Part shown: piece after piece, positions 54,309 to 63,535 of the stretch
How the letters are laid out: each line of letters begins with the position of its first letter
Numbering within the stretch: position 1 is the first letter of the stretch
NCBI GenBank assembly: GCA_009767595.1
Contig: VSDK01027838.1
Span: 226,181 to 290,180 of the forward strand
From: Symbiodinium kawagutii
Taxonomy: Eukaryota; Sar; Dinophyceae; Suessiales; Symbiodiniaceae
Direction of reading: 5' to 3'
Length of the DNA stretch: 64,000 nt
Notes under the pieces: model-generated
The model's database searches: none
Seen by the model: only the letters and a program-made list of their open reading frames with translations
What the model was told of the DNA's origin: nothing
Position numbers and translations under genes: made by a program

Positions 54309-54379
54309 GTCAACCTGGCCAACCAGATCAAGCAGAAACTGGCGCTGCTGATGGAGGCGATGTGGGAACAGTTGACGCG
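54309..54379 (+). CDS. Exon of the TTL-like gene, helical
   Basis: Acceptor ATGGCTTCCAG, donor GTAGCA. Reads VNLANQIKQKLALLMEAMWE and QLT plus two bases. Read through, it would stop at TAG 54381-54383, but splicing at GTAGCA continues in phase to 55143 and the TTL core. Comparable helices precede the catalytic F-E-L-x-G motif in TTL enzymes. Confidence 0.6.
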
Positions 54380-54383
54380 GTAG

Positions 54384-54480
54384 CAGCAGCAGGAGCAGTA
54401 GTAGTGATCAGTAGATAATCTAGCAGGCTAGTAGCAACTAGTAGTACCAATTAGTACCAATTAGTAGTAGGAGTTAGAAG
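54384..54480. repeat. AGT/AGC trinucleotide-rich tract
   Basis: Imperfect AGTAGC/AGTAGT units with ACTAGT interruptions, immediately after the exon ending at 54379. Confidence 0.8.
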
Positions 54481-54522
54481 CAATTAGTAGCAGTAGGTCG
54501 CAATCAGTGGATGACCTGCGGT

Positions 54523-54580
54523 TGATCTAATGGTTGGATCTATTGGTTGATCTAATGGTTGGATCTATTGGTTGATCTAT
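54523..54580. repeat. 22-bp direct repeat
   Basis: GGTTGATCTAATGGTTGGAT plus CTATT occurs twice in tandem with a third partial copy. Confidence 0.9.
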
Positions 54581-54813
54581 ATATAGCAATTTGTAGACAA
54601 CATGGGGTTGATCGAATGGTTGATCTAATAGTTTGTACCTTCTGGTTAGTAGTGGTTAGATGCAATTAGTGGAAATCCATACCTGCGGATGATGGCTACG
54701 TGGGGATGATGGCTATGGTCGATCTAGTTGTCATGGTTGTTTAATCAGTGGTTTCAGAAACTCCAGGTACCCATGGGTACTCTGGGACCACCATCATCAA
54801 TCTGTTTTTATAG

Positions 54814-54929
54814 GATTGGACCCTCATGAAACATCCATCACTTACGGGTGCCACCTCGAAGTTTCAACGAAATCAGGGCGGGCTGCTGATGGGGTGCCCC
54901 AGCTGGACAGCTCTGGCGTGCCTACCTAG
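54814..54929 (+). CDS. Possible alternative exon
   Basis: A good acceptor (CTGTTTTTATAG) followed by two open frames: one reads ITYGCHLEVSTKSGRAADGV and stops at 54929, the other starts DWTLMKHPSLTGATSKFQRN and runs further. Neither fits the exon ending at 54379, so it may be an alternative end or chance. Confidence 0.3.
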
Positions 54930-55142
54930 ACACAGACACAGTACACACAAAGCCTGTATAGTATGCATTGATGTGCATAGTCATTGTAAGATAATGTATA
55001 GAGATGTATAGGGGCATGTATGTCTAGTGTAGTGATATGATGTATGACACGCACGTGGTATGCAAAAGCCATGCCAACTGATAGTCGATCCTCCACCAAC
55101 CAGAGGCCAAAACGTTAGGGGAATTCGACCACAGTGAAGCAG

Positions 55143-55213
55143 CCTTGGCTGCCGCTGCGAGGTGTTGGAATTTCAAGCCTTTGATTTGACAACCACTGGC
55201 TACGAGCTCTTAG
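55143..55213 (+). CDS. TTL-like catalytic exon (…YELLG)
   Basis: One leading base completes the codon left at 54379. It reads LGCRCEVLEFQAFDLTTTGY and ELL plus G. Ending at a GC donor (GCTTCT at 55214) it joins the exon at 56494 to give Y-E-L-L-G-V-D-M-M-L-T-D-D-L, which matches the TTL family F-E-[LI]-x-G-x-D-x-[ML]-x-D-x-x-L. The frame stays open to a TGA at 55303 if not spliced. The start may be three bases earlier (55140). Confidence 0.6.
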
Positions 55214-56493
55214 GCTTCTGGGCTTTCGGTAGCTTCACCACCAGCGCATGGTTCAACGAGTTCAGATCCCACCTTGTTCTTCGAGCCATGTGGCAGGGCT
55301 CTTGACCAATGGTGGATAATGATCAACAACAAAACCACAAGTGGGACTGTGCTTTCTATATCCATTTCATATCATTTCATATCATTTCATATCATTTCAT
55401 TATGAAACTTTATTCTCGATATTTTGCGATTGTGAATGGCCAGTAGCGGCTGATAATGGCTAGTAGGAAGCCAACAATAGGGACTAAGAATGGTTGACAA
55501 CGAGGTACCACTCACCTTTCAAGTATGCATGATCAAATCACAGTGAAAAGCAGGGAATAAATCACGGCGATGGCGCAGGTTGCCCATGACTCTTCTATGA
55601 TTGGTTTGCTGGGTGGGTCATCGTGTTGGTTTGATCTGGCTCCAATTCAAAAAGACTTATGCACATATCAAGCTGTCATCGCTGCATTTTCATTTGTCAA
55701 GGCAAACATCCTGACAGGAATTCTTCCGTCAAGCCTTGTGCATTAAGGAAGCGTTGCTCGCCATCCAAGGGTTAGCATTCATGAGAAGCCGAACTCAAGG
55801 GTCCACACGCGCTAGTGCTTGGTGAACCCGGAGACCTTCAGCGGCTGATATGGGACGGGGGCCTTGATACCTGGTTTCGGCCGATCGTGATGCCTTTGAC
55901 CATGCCATGGCAACAAATCCACCAATTTCGTGACCGTCTAAGCTGTTTCTCACCACTTTCCAAGTGTGTTCGTTTTTGTAGTTGATGTCATGATTGTTGT
56001 GGTTATCGTGCCAAGCACACTGTTCTCAGTGGCTTGCATCCACAGCCTTCCTGATGAGTAGCACTTCTCTAAAGTAAGATCTTCCGGATGCAGCTCAAAT
56101 TCCTCCCTGCAACCACCATAATGTGTGGCTGCTTGTCAACAAGGGAATGGCTTGTAAATAGAAATGTACCATATACCGCAATAATTCATACCACCCGGCT
56201 TCTCTTGTTTTGAGGACTTGATGACTTCGGCTTAATCGATTTATACCATTTGGTAATTCGATGTGGCAACGGAAATCCTCCCATTTTGTGATTATTTCTG
56301 TGATATATGCATGATTAATTAATGTTGATGGTTTTCGGTTGTCAGCTTACTTCACCAGCGGGTAAGGAATCTTCATTGATCTTTGATTCTTTGACTTGGA
56401 GTCACCATTGATCAAAAGACTTAGTCACCACTGAAATTCATTACCCCTCTGGTAAAGTGATCTTTGACTTAGTCACCGCTCAAAATTCTGCAG
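55214..56493. other. GC-AG intron with orphan open frames
   Basis: Bounded by a GC donor and the acceptor AATTCTGCAG. Inside it, 55786-55977 is open and coding-like (WDGGLDTWFRPIVMPLTMPW) and 56030-56073 has neat splice sites (TGTTCTCAG, GTAAGA). Including them would break the TTL motif, so I treat them as possible alternative exons. Confidence 0.45.
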
Positions 56494-56577
56494 GCGTCGA
56501 TATGATGTTGACAGACGACTTGAATCTCTGGCTCATCGAGGTCGAGAAATCGGGGGAGAGGGTGGTGGGGGAACTCG
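56494..56577 (+). CDS. TTL-family catalytic exon (W-L-I-E-V)
   Basis: Acceptor AATTCTGCAG, donor GTGAGC. After two bases it reads VDMMLTDDLNLWLIEVEKSG and ERVVGEL. D-x-x-x-x-D-x-L-x-x-W-L-[IL]-E-V-N is the metal- and ATP-binding signature of TTL/TTLL enzymes. Here the last residue is E instead of the usual N, and the following S-P is absent. These enzymes ligate amino acids to tubulin carboxyl tails, typically in flagella. Strongest functional call in the window. Confidence 0.75.
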
Positions 56578-56768
56578 GTGAGCCATGAAGGGGTCTCCCA
56601 TGCTGAAACTCCATCTCTCAGAACTGCTAAGCTCAGCTAACCTTTAGGAATGTTCTTGGGGATTGCCAAAGCTCTAAGGGCATCAAAATGCTAAGTTCAT
56701 CAAAGGTGAAATGCTCTGACGCTCCAACAGAGCTCCTGAGTGATCAAATTCTGAGATTCCTCTCCCAG

Positions 56769-57025
56769 CCCTGCCTATCGAACGCTCCAGCTTCTGCAAT
56801 GGGATGCCCCTGTGCACCAACGAAAGGCTTGCATGCAGCAGACACCTGGCAGTGTATTCTGCTCATCAACATGCATCAATAATTCCTGAATTGGGGTCAC
56901 CAATAGCAATTTTTCTGCACACTCAGCGAGAGTCCAACCACATCGCCAAATTTTTTGCCCCCACAGAAGCCATCACTACTCACTTTGACTGTTGCTCGCT
57001 GGTGGCATCACCCCAGAGTTATTGA
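56769..57025 (+). CDS. Terminal exon of the TTL-like gene
   Basis: Acceptor TTCCTCTCCCAG. Two leading bases complete the codon left at 56577. It encodes 84 residues (LPIERSSFCNGMPLCTNERL ... SLVASPQSY) and ends at TGA 57023-57025. Cysteine-rich near its start. It forms a carboxyl extension past the TTL core that I do not recognise. Confidence 0.6.
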
Positions 57026-57118
57026 TTGCTCAATCATTCCGAGTCTACCCACGGCAAGTGATCTACGCTCACATCTAGATCTTCCATCGGGAATGCGCAC
57101 TATTGAATCGGGTTTCAC

Positions 57119-57217
57119 TTCGGCAAACTAACCCGGAAGTGGAAAATCCACCATTTAGAATGGTTTTAGCTGTAAAAATGGTTATTTTCAGCTTCCATGT
57201 TAGGGACTGCCAGAGGG
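57119..57217. mobile_element. Family-4 small inverted-repeat element
   Basis: Left CGGCAAACTAACCCGGAAGT then GGAAAATCCACC; right CAGCTTCCATGTTAGGGACT then GCCAG is its inverted partner. The end matches the 49353 copy, including GTGGATTTTCC. No target duplication seen. Confidence 0.55.
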
Positions 57218-57769
57218 TAAGTATGCTCACTCTTACAATCGACGTTGACCACCAAGGTGTCACTGCGTTTCTCTTAGAATCACCATTCATGAGGAGATGT
57301 AAGCATGTTCATTTCTATGAACACCATAGAAACATGGAGTTAAACATGGACCACTAACTAACAAACAGGGTTGGTGGTCCATGTTTCTTAGTCACCACTC
57401 CTAGGGTGTACACCTGGAGTGACATCTCAAAATTCAAGTCCTGGAAACTCAACCTCAGTAAACAACAATCATTCACCATGACCAGCGTTTCAGAGTGACC
57501 AACAAGATCCAACAAGCTTCAACAAGCTTCAGCCCGTCTGGTGAATTCTGCATCCATCAAAATGGTCCCCAAGCCACTGGCTGCTTCCCTAGTAATCATG
57601 GTTATTCTTGGATGGTTCTGATGGTTCGTAGGCACTCTATGGACACAACATGACACAACTATAGAACCATCATGTTTGCGTGGAGTTAAGGGCTTCCACA
57701 TGGGTTGCACATGCTTGATCACTATTGATTTCCCCAGTCGAAAAACATTTGATGTTCTGTATGGTTTTC

Positions 57770-57920
57770 TACCTTTCTTGGTGATTTTCAGTTGGGTTTC
57801 CATCATTTTTGGTGATTTTCAGTGGGTTTTCTACCATTTTTGGTGATTTCAGTCGGTTTTGTATGATTTTGAATGGGTTTTCCAGCATTTTTGATGATTT
57901 TTTTGTTGGTTTTTGACCAT
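57770..57920. repeat. About 30-bp degenerate tandem repeat
   Basis: Four to five copies of a TTTTGGTGATTTTCAGTGGG plus TTTTCTACCA phrase with substitutions. Confidence 0.85.
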
Positions 57921-57948
57921 TTTTGAGTTGGAATCCACCAGTTCCACC

Positions 57949-58048
57949 ATGGATTTCCCTGCCGTTCTACGGTTGTGCCAGGTCAACAGTTCGCCGGGTA
58001 TGGAGTCGAGTCTGGGCGCGCGGCAAACTTCAGCCCCTTGGTCGCCAG
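57949..58048 (+). CDS. Possible first exon of a new gene
   Basis: ATG at 57949 then MDFPAVLRLCQVNSSPGMES and SLGARQTSAPWSP to a GTGAAC donor (GTGACG eight bases on is an alternative). GC-rich against AT-rich flanks and placed just downstream of the TTL-like gene. Another frame is also open, so the start is tentative. Confidence 0.4.
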
Positions 58049-58097
58049 GTGAACAGGTGACGAGTCATGCGCCGGTGGAGGGCTGGTGGAGGGCTGG

Positions 58098-58192
58098 TGG
58101 ATGGCTGTTTCTCCCCCAAAATGGTTGGTTTATAACTGTAAATGACTATAAATGGATGATTTGGGGGTACCCCTATTTTGAGAAACCACCAT
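58098..58192. mobile_element. Family-1 small inverted-repeat element, reverse orientation, left end shortened
   Basis: Left GGATGGCTGTTTCTCCCCCA, internal AAAATGGTTGGTTTATAACT and AAATGGATGATTTGGGGGTA, right CCCCTATTTTGAGAAACCAC. Same core as the 37427 and 46579 copies. Confidence 0.75.
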
Positions 58193-58720
58193 CTACTGGT
58201 GGAACTTGATGGAGTTTCTTCAGGGATGCAATCCAGCCAACACCCGGGAGGAATCATGAGTCACAACTGGTGATTGGAAAGGATGGTGAACTTTTTCGTG
58301 CTTAGAATCACGAGAGCCATCAATGATACGGAAGATGGTGGTTTATCGTGCTTAGAAGCGGCCAAGGAAGTCAAGGACTGAGGGGGTGCGAACTTGGAGG
58401 AGCCATGGGGTGGTTGGTATCACGGGTTATTTCGAGATTAGAATAATCCATGGATTTTTTCAACTAGGAAACGATATCTCATAGAGATACGAAGGAAAGT
58501 CAATTTCCTGTTGTTGGTATTGAGTTGTTGAACTTGGTAAGACCACCACTGTCTTCTCATTCACAACGTCATGGTTCACAATGTTCGTGGCAACATGAAT
58601 TTTTTAAAGCTATTTTTCAACTGAAAAGCAATATTTCACAGACATCGTACACTGTTCATTCGAGTTGCCTTTTTTTTCGAGTTTGGAAGGTGGCCGAGGT
58701 TCACGGTTCAGCCATCAGTT

Positions 58721-58825
58721 CACCATGGCCCCGCAGCACCAGGTGGATCATATCCTTCCATTGGTGGTGGGTGCACAGCTGGGGTCCCCAGATGCCCACG
58801 CCTGACAGTCGAAGTGGCGTGAAAA
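58721..58825 (+). CDS. Possible exon with two competing frames
   Basis: After CATGGCCCCGCAG one frame (two leading bases, in phase with 58048) reads PGGSYPSIGGGCTAGVPRCP and RLTVEVA before TGA; the other reads HQVDHILPLVVGAQLGSPDA and HA before TGA. Coding potential is clear but the frame is not. Confidence 0.35.
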
Positions 58826-60002
58826 GGTTTGAAAGGGCGACTTGAAGCGAGGCAATTCTGGTTTGTCATGATAATGTTCATACTTAGTCATACTTAGTTA
58901 AGCTTAGAAGAGTTGTATATGTTCATGGTTGATTTATTGCTGTTCTTTTTGACGAGCAGGTAGGAGGACTTTGAAACGATGGGGACATCCAGTTCCTATC
59001 CCAATGATCATTGTGCCATTTTCAGGTTGGAGACCATTGTAAAAATGAGCAATGATGAAGCATGGTCAATCAAGCCACTATGAACTGTTACTCTTCTTTG
59101 GGATGTAGATTCACAATTGCAACCGTCACCCTCTAACATGCACCCGTGACCCATGCCATTGAGTTAATTGTTAGGCCAGCTTGTTGTTATCAACCATCCA
59201 TCGGGAACCGTCAGCCACTTGGTAAATGGAGGTTATGATAGCCCATCAACCTTCGGGCTACACACGGTCATGGTTCATGGTGGTTACCCTATGGAGCCCC
59301 CTGGGCATTTCCATGACCCTCCAGCGGTATGCAACCATTACACATGAACATTTATTTTTTTTTGGACAGTATGCGCATATTAAGCTGAATGCCGGACATA
59401 GCGGCCAGTCCGATTCATTTCGATGTTACAAACCTCAACCAGGATGTGCAAAGCGCAGGACTCTGTGCCTTTACATGAAACTTGGCAATAGACACGCAGA
59501 TCCTCATCAAATCTGAAACGCACACAAGCACCCCTCGGGTTTTGTGTGACCATGCTCTTTGGGCTCAAGCTGAATAGTAGAATTCCCCCAGCGACGCCGG
59601 TTCTCGGCTGGAGCGTGGTTTGCATGTACCATGTGGTCACATTTTCTGATGATCGGCACTTATTCTGATCCGATTCCGTGATTCCTGATTCAACAGCATA
59701 CGAGGGAGAGATGCATCAAAGATGTCGATCGCGATTTCACCAGCAAGGGTTTGCTACGGAAGACATTAGTACTGGTACATCTTAGTTCTGAAAAGGATGG
59801 CCACTGTCCTTGTATGAAATACTGACAATGCAAGCTAAAAAGAAGAATACTGTTTCAATGAACACAACCAATTTCAAGTAAATTTTGGCAGGACTTGTTT
59901 GGCTGGTGCAAATGCATTGTAGCAACTACTAGGCAGAAGGCTTCTCAATTTCTCCCTAGTAAGTTTCTGACGAGAAAAATTGAAGGACGCGCTGCTGTGC
60001 CC
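58826..60002. other. No supported gene
   Basis: Mixed sequence without a GC-rich island bounded by splice sites. Frames at 59226-59516 and 59380-59640 overlap on opposite strands and are not convincing. Confidence 0.4.
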
Positions 60003-60119
60003 ATGTCGAAGCAGAGCTTCTCACAGTTGTCACCGATTTTGGATGGTTTTGAATCCGATGAGGACCCCCCAAGGGCATCCACGGGCCCAATGGACTCCCT
60101 CCTGCTGCAAACACTCAGG
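60003..60119 (+). CDS. Probable first exon of a gene
   Basis: From ATG 60003, 39 codons read MSKQSFSQLSPILDGFESDE and DPPRASTGPMDSLLLQTLR, phase 0, to a GTATGC donor. Serine/acidic content suggests a disordered amino terminus. It joins in phase to the exon at 61576. Confidence 0.5.
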
Positions 60120-60653
60120 GTATGCAATGACCTACCTGGGGTGGTTTTCCGAGGACTCAGTGCTTAACAAAGTCATGTTACTAGTGTGCGGCGATTGTAG
60201 GACCTCAGGGCGTGTTTGATTAGCATTCCTGATCATTCCTGCTTCATCCAGACTTGACTTTGCACCTCCCACATGACATTGAATCATAGGCCACTGCAGG
60301 CGACTGGAAATCTCTGACTGGCCACCCAAAAGCCTAGACAAGCAGTGAACCACGTTGGCCTTCAATGGGTATCGGAGAATTTCATTCTCTCATTTGCAGA
60401 TCACGATAAATGATTGTCAACTGCAGTTGGCAAACAATTTAGCATGAACAGCTGGTGGTTTCCAACCATTTCCAACCTCATTTGCGGGAACTCACGGCTT
60501 TCAAACTGGCAGAAGCCACATGTTTTGAACGCAGTTCGATCATGGCTTGCTGGAGGTCCCAAGTCAGAGATGCGCCCAGCCTGGTTGATCCCTTCAGGAA
60601 ACACAACAACCAACCAGTTTGAAGCTGATGGCATGAGCCGGGTAACCAGTTGC

Positions 60654-60697
<44 letters not shown>

Positions 60698-61575
60698 CGT
60701 GGTGGTGCCTCTTGTGATGGGCTATGCTGGTTGTGATCGTTCTTGATGGTCGTCGTCGTTGTTTTTCCTCGCGGCTCTCCTATCTTCTACTCGCTGATCA
60801 ACAGCCACAAGACCTGCAGGTTTGTTTTGGGAACAGGTTAGCGAGATTTCGCTAGCAGTTGTACCCATACATTTGTCACTTGTTGCATTGACCTAGCAGC
60901 TGCAGCATCCGCACGTTTCGCTTCTGAGTACCAAAACAAGAGGAGCAGCTGGATTTTTCAGGATCTTGCAGGGGCCAGCAGCTGTGTAAGAGACAAAAAG
61001 CTGACCACAGTGCCGTGCTAACGTCCCACTCGAAATGTTTGAAACGTTCCATGTCACTTTGAAATGTGCTGCCGTTTGCGCAATATCAATGGTAGTTGTT
61101 GCTTATCCTAAACCTGGCACTCTGTGCCATCATTGGTGGTCATGAAACCAACCCGACGGCTAAAGATCCCTTCTCCCAATTCTGGAACCCATGGAAAAGT
61201 GACATGTTGGTGACCAAGCCCATTTCGCCAGGAAAACATGATTGACCTGACCTGTGTATTGAAATCAGAGCCTGTCTTGTGCCATGATTGTTGGTGGGAG
61301 TGTAATGATTCTTCGCCATCATCAACCGCAGGTGAACCATCAGTGACCGCCACTACCGACTATCACTCCATTTTCATCATCAGTAACCATCAGCAACCAC
61401 TGATCAATCATCGGCTAACCATCATCAGGTATCATTCTTATTTAACCTATGGGTGCCCATTCTTACCATTGCTATTCTTTACCTTGATTACACCATCAGT
61501 GCATTCTGTACTACCAGACTGCCACTATAGAGACTTTCACCATCCTTTACCATTCCTTTACTCCACTGGTTCCAG
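60120..61575. other. Intron
   Basis: Between two in-phase exons; contains the TTG run and CCATCA words from about 61340. No further exon recognised. Confidence 0.45.
60655..60698. repeat. (TTG)n microsatellite
   Basis: Fourteen perfect TTG units, reading as poly-leucine on the + strand. Confidence 0.95.
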
Positions 61576-61731
61576 GACGAGGAGCAGGACAAGGGCTTGG
61601 GCCTGGTGTGCCAACGCTTGCCTCTGCTGGAGCGCCACTCCTCCACGCATTTGGTGCAAGCCTTCAACACTGCCCTCAACAAGCGGCCCAGCAGCGGTTC
61701 AACGGCACTGGAATGGTCATCCAATTGGATT
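61576..61731 (+). CDS. Exon, unknown protein, well supported
   Basis: 52 codons, acceptor CACTGGTTCCAG, donor GTAAGA, phase 0 at both ends. Reads DEEQDKGLGLVCQRLPLLER, then HSSTHLVQAFNTALNKRPSS and GSTALEWSSNWI. GC-rich third positions. Likely helical; function unknown. Confidence 0.65.
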
Positions 61732-62058
61732 GTAAGAACCATGATTTCTATGAAGCCATGATGGTTGGTTCATGGTTAACAATAGTTAGTAGATGTTAGT
61801 AGTGATTAATTATAATGGTTACTATATGGTCAATTAGTAATGTCCAATAATTGGCTAATCAGGATTAATCACACTAATCACAAGACCATGATCGGTTACC
61901 AGAACCATAGGCTGTTACCCATCATCCTTAAGCAATTCTTCCACAATTGACTGCCACCACTTCATTGTGGCTTACCAATCATGGTATATGTATAGTTGGG
62001 GTTAGGATTGATCCTCAAGCATTCTGACTCACCAGCCATGCTTGTGATCCGCCGTCAG

Positions 62059-62122
62059 GGTGGGCTCCAAATTCGGGCTGTGCGATTTGGATGACGAGGA
62101 CACTGCTCCCATGACCCCCCAG
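62059..62122 (+). CDS. Exon, acidic, unknown protein
   Basis: Acceptor TCCGCCGTCAG, donor GTCAGT. After one base it reads VGSKFGLCDLDDEDTAPMTP and Q. Phase does not follow directly from 61731, so an exon or a different donor is missing. Confidence 0.45.
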
Positions 62123-62349
62123 GTCAGTGCCTCTCAATCGCAGGGACTGCGAAGGCCTGGACTGGGCCACAGGGGGAGAGTTTGCTGCGGCCTTTATGGA
62201 AAGCAGCTACCTGGTTTAGTGGGTCAGGGTTGATTGATGATCTTCTTCCTGGTGGTAGTGGTTGAGTTGATCATGACATCAAACCTATTTGATATATGGT
62301 TGGGGGTGCTAGAATTGTCATTATAATCATTTGATGTCATGCCCCGCAG

Positions 62350-62438
62350 ATGTTGCTGTGAATCCCTCCATGAATTTCCCCAAACTATGCATAGATTGTC
62401 TGCCAAACCCGGGTTTCTATGGGTTTCTGGGGATGTAA
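62350..62438 (+). CDS. Exon with two open frames, unknown protein
   Basis: Acceptor TGCCCCGCAG, donor GTAAGG. One frame reads CCCESLHEFPQTMHRLSAKP and GFLWVSGD, the other VAVNPSMNFPKLCIDCLPNP and GFYGFLG. Splice sites are good; the frame could not be decided. Confidence 0.4.
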
Positions 62439-62709
62439 GGAGAGATTCACAAGAACTTGTTTGCGAAATATTGATTGGGAGATTACTGGAGTCTGAAGCC
62501 AAGCGGTACGACTGCCGGTACTGGGGGCTTTCGTCAGAGACATTCCTGGAATTCCACCACAGTACGTACCCAATAGCAGCCGAGTCTTGGGAACGTACGA
62601 TGGCGTTTCCACAGCATGTTTCTTAATTGGCTGATCCGATCCATACTCTGGTGTTTGGTGGCTTTATATTTTTGATGCAAATCTCCAAATCATCGCTTAT
62701 CTTCAAGCT

Positions 62710-62830
62710 TGTGTCTGTTTGTTCGTTCGTTCGTTTGTTCGTTTGTTTGTTTGTTTGTTCGTTTGTTCGTTTGTGTCTTTGTTTGTTTGTTTGTTTGTTT
62801 GTTTGTTTGTTTGTTTGTTTGTTTGTTTGG
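62710..62830. repeat. (GTTT)n / (GTTC)n microsatellite
   Basis: About 28 tetranucleotide units, perfect GTTT from 62780 onward. Confidence 0.95.
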
Positions 62831-62945
62831 TTTCTTTGTGCGTGTTGTTATGGTCCCAAACTTCGTTATTTGGTTGCCCGGTCGGTTTTTGACGGCGGTC
62901 CCTTGGTCGCTAGCAGCTCTCCAGGCCGGCAACGACCGGTGAGCG

Positions 62946-63039
62946 GCTGAACCAGATGACGAATCCGAAGAGGACGTGTCGGGTGTGGCGATGGGTTGGC
63001 TCTTCAAGGGGGTTGATTCTAGTTCGCAAGAGGAATAAA
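62946..63039 (+). CDS. Possible terminal exon, acidic
   Basis: Reads AEPDDESEEDVSGVAMGWLF and KGVDSSSQEE and ends TAA at 63037-63039. The upstream boundary may be the AG at 62942-62943, after the T-rich GTTT tract. The minus strand is also open here, which lowers confidence. Confidence 0.35.
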
Positions 63040-63302
63040 TCATGTTGGGTGTTGATTTTTTCCATTTTCTGAGATTATTTTTTCCAGAACAGGTGCTCAC
63101 ACAGATGCTATTTCGCGAGCATAATGGGCATAAATCACTGTAAATTGTAGTGTATTTTGGATGGTAATTCGTTGAAATGCAGGTAAAATCTGTATTTTTC
63201 AAGAACTAATAAGCAAATTCTCCCTTCTTCCCAAAGCAATGCCAGCTTTTTCATTGGAGGAAAAACCAAAAAAAAGCTCCCTATTACTCCCTTATTTTTA
63301 TC

Positions 63303-63535
63303 TTTTTACTATTTTTACCTTATTCTCTCCTCATTCTCTCCTCATTCTCTCCTTATTCTTTCCTCATTCTCTCCTTATTCTCATTCCCTTAGTCTCTCCT
63401 TGTTCTCTCCTTACTCTCTCCTCTTTCTCACCTCATTCTCTCTTTATCATCTCCTTATTCTCCTCATTCTCCCCTGATTCTCTCCTGATTCTTTCCTCTT
63501 TTATCCCCTTATTCTCTCCTTATTCTAAGAAGAGA
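63303..63535. repeat. CT-rich 12-bp tandem repeat (TTCTCTCCTCAT)n
   Basis: About 18 imperfect units such as TTCTCTCCTCAT and TTCTCTCCTTAT, strongly pyrimidine on the + strand; it ends in AAGAAGAGAATAAGG, a short reverse-complement of the unit. Confidence 0.92.

Larger units (their letters stand above)
57026..57948. other. Intergenic region
   Basis: Follows the TGA of the TTL-like gene. Besides the family-4 element it holds a hairpin at about 57340-57390 (AAACATGGACCACTAAC pairing with GGTTGGTGGTCCATGTTT) and the repeat at 57770-57920. No gene seen. Confidence 0.5.

Noticed and set aside
54309-54383. TAG at 54381 as the end of the TTL-like gene
   Set aside because: The TAG lies within the GTAGCA donor; splicing there continues in phase to the catalytic motif exons.
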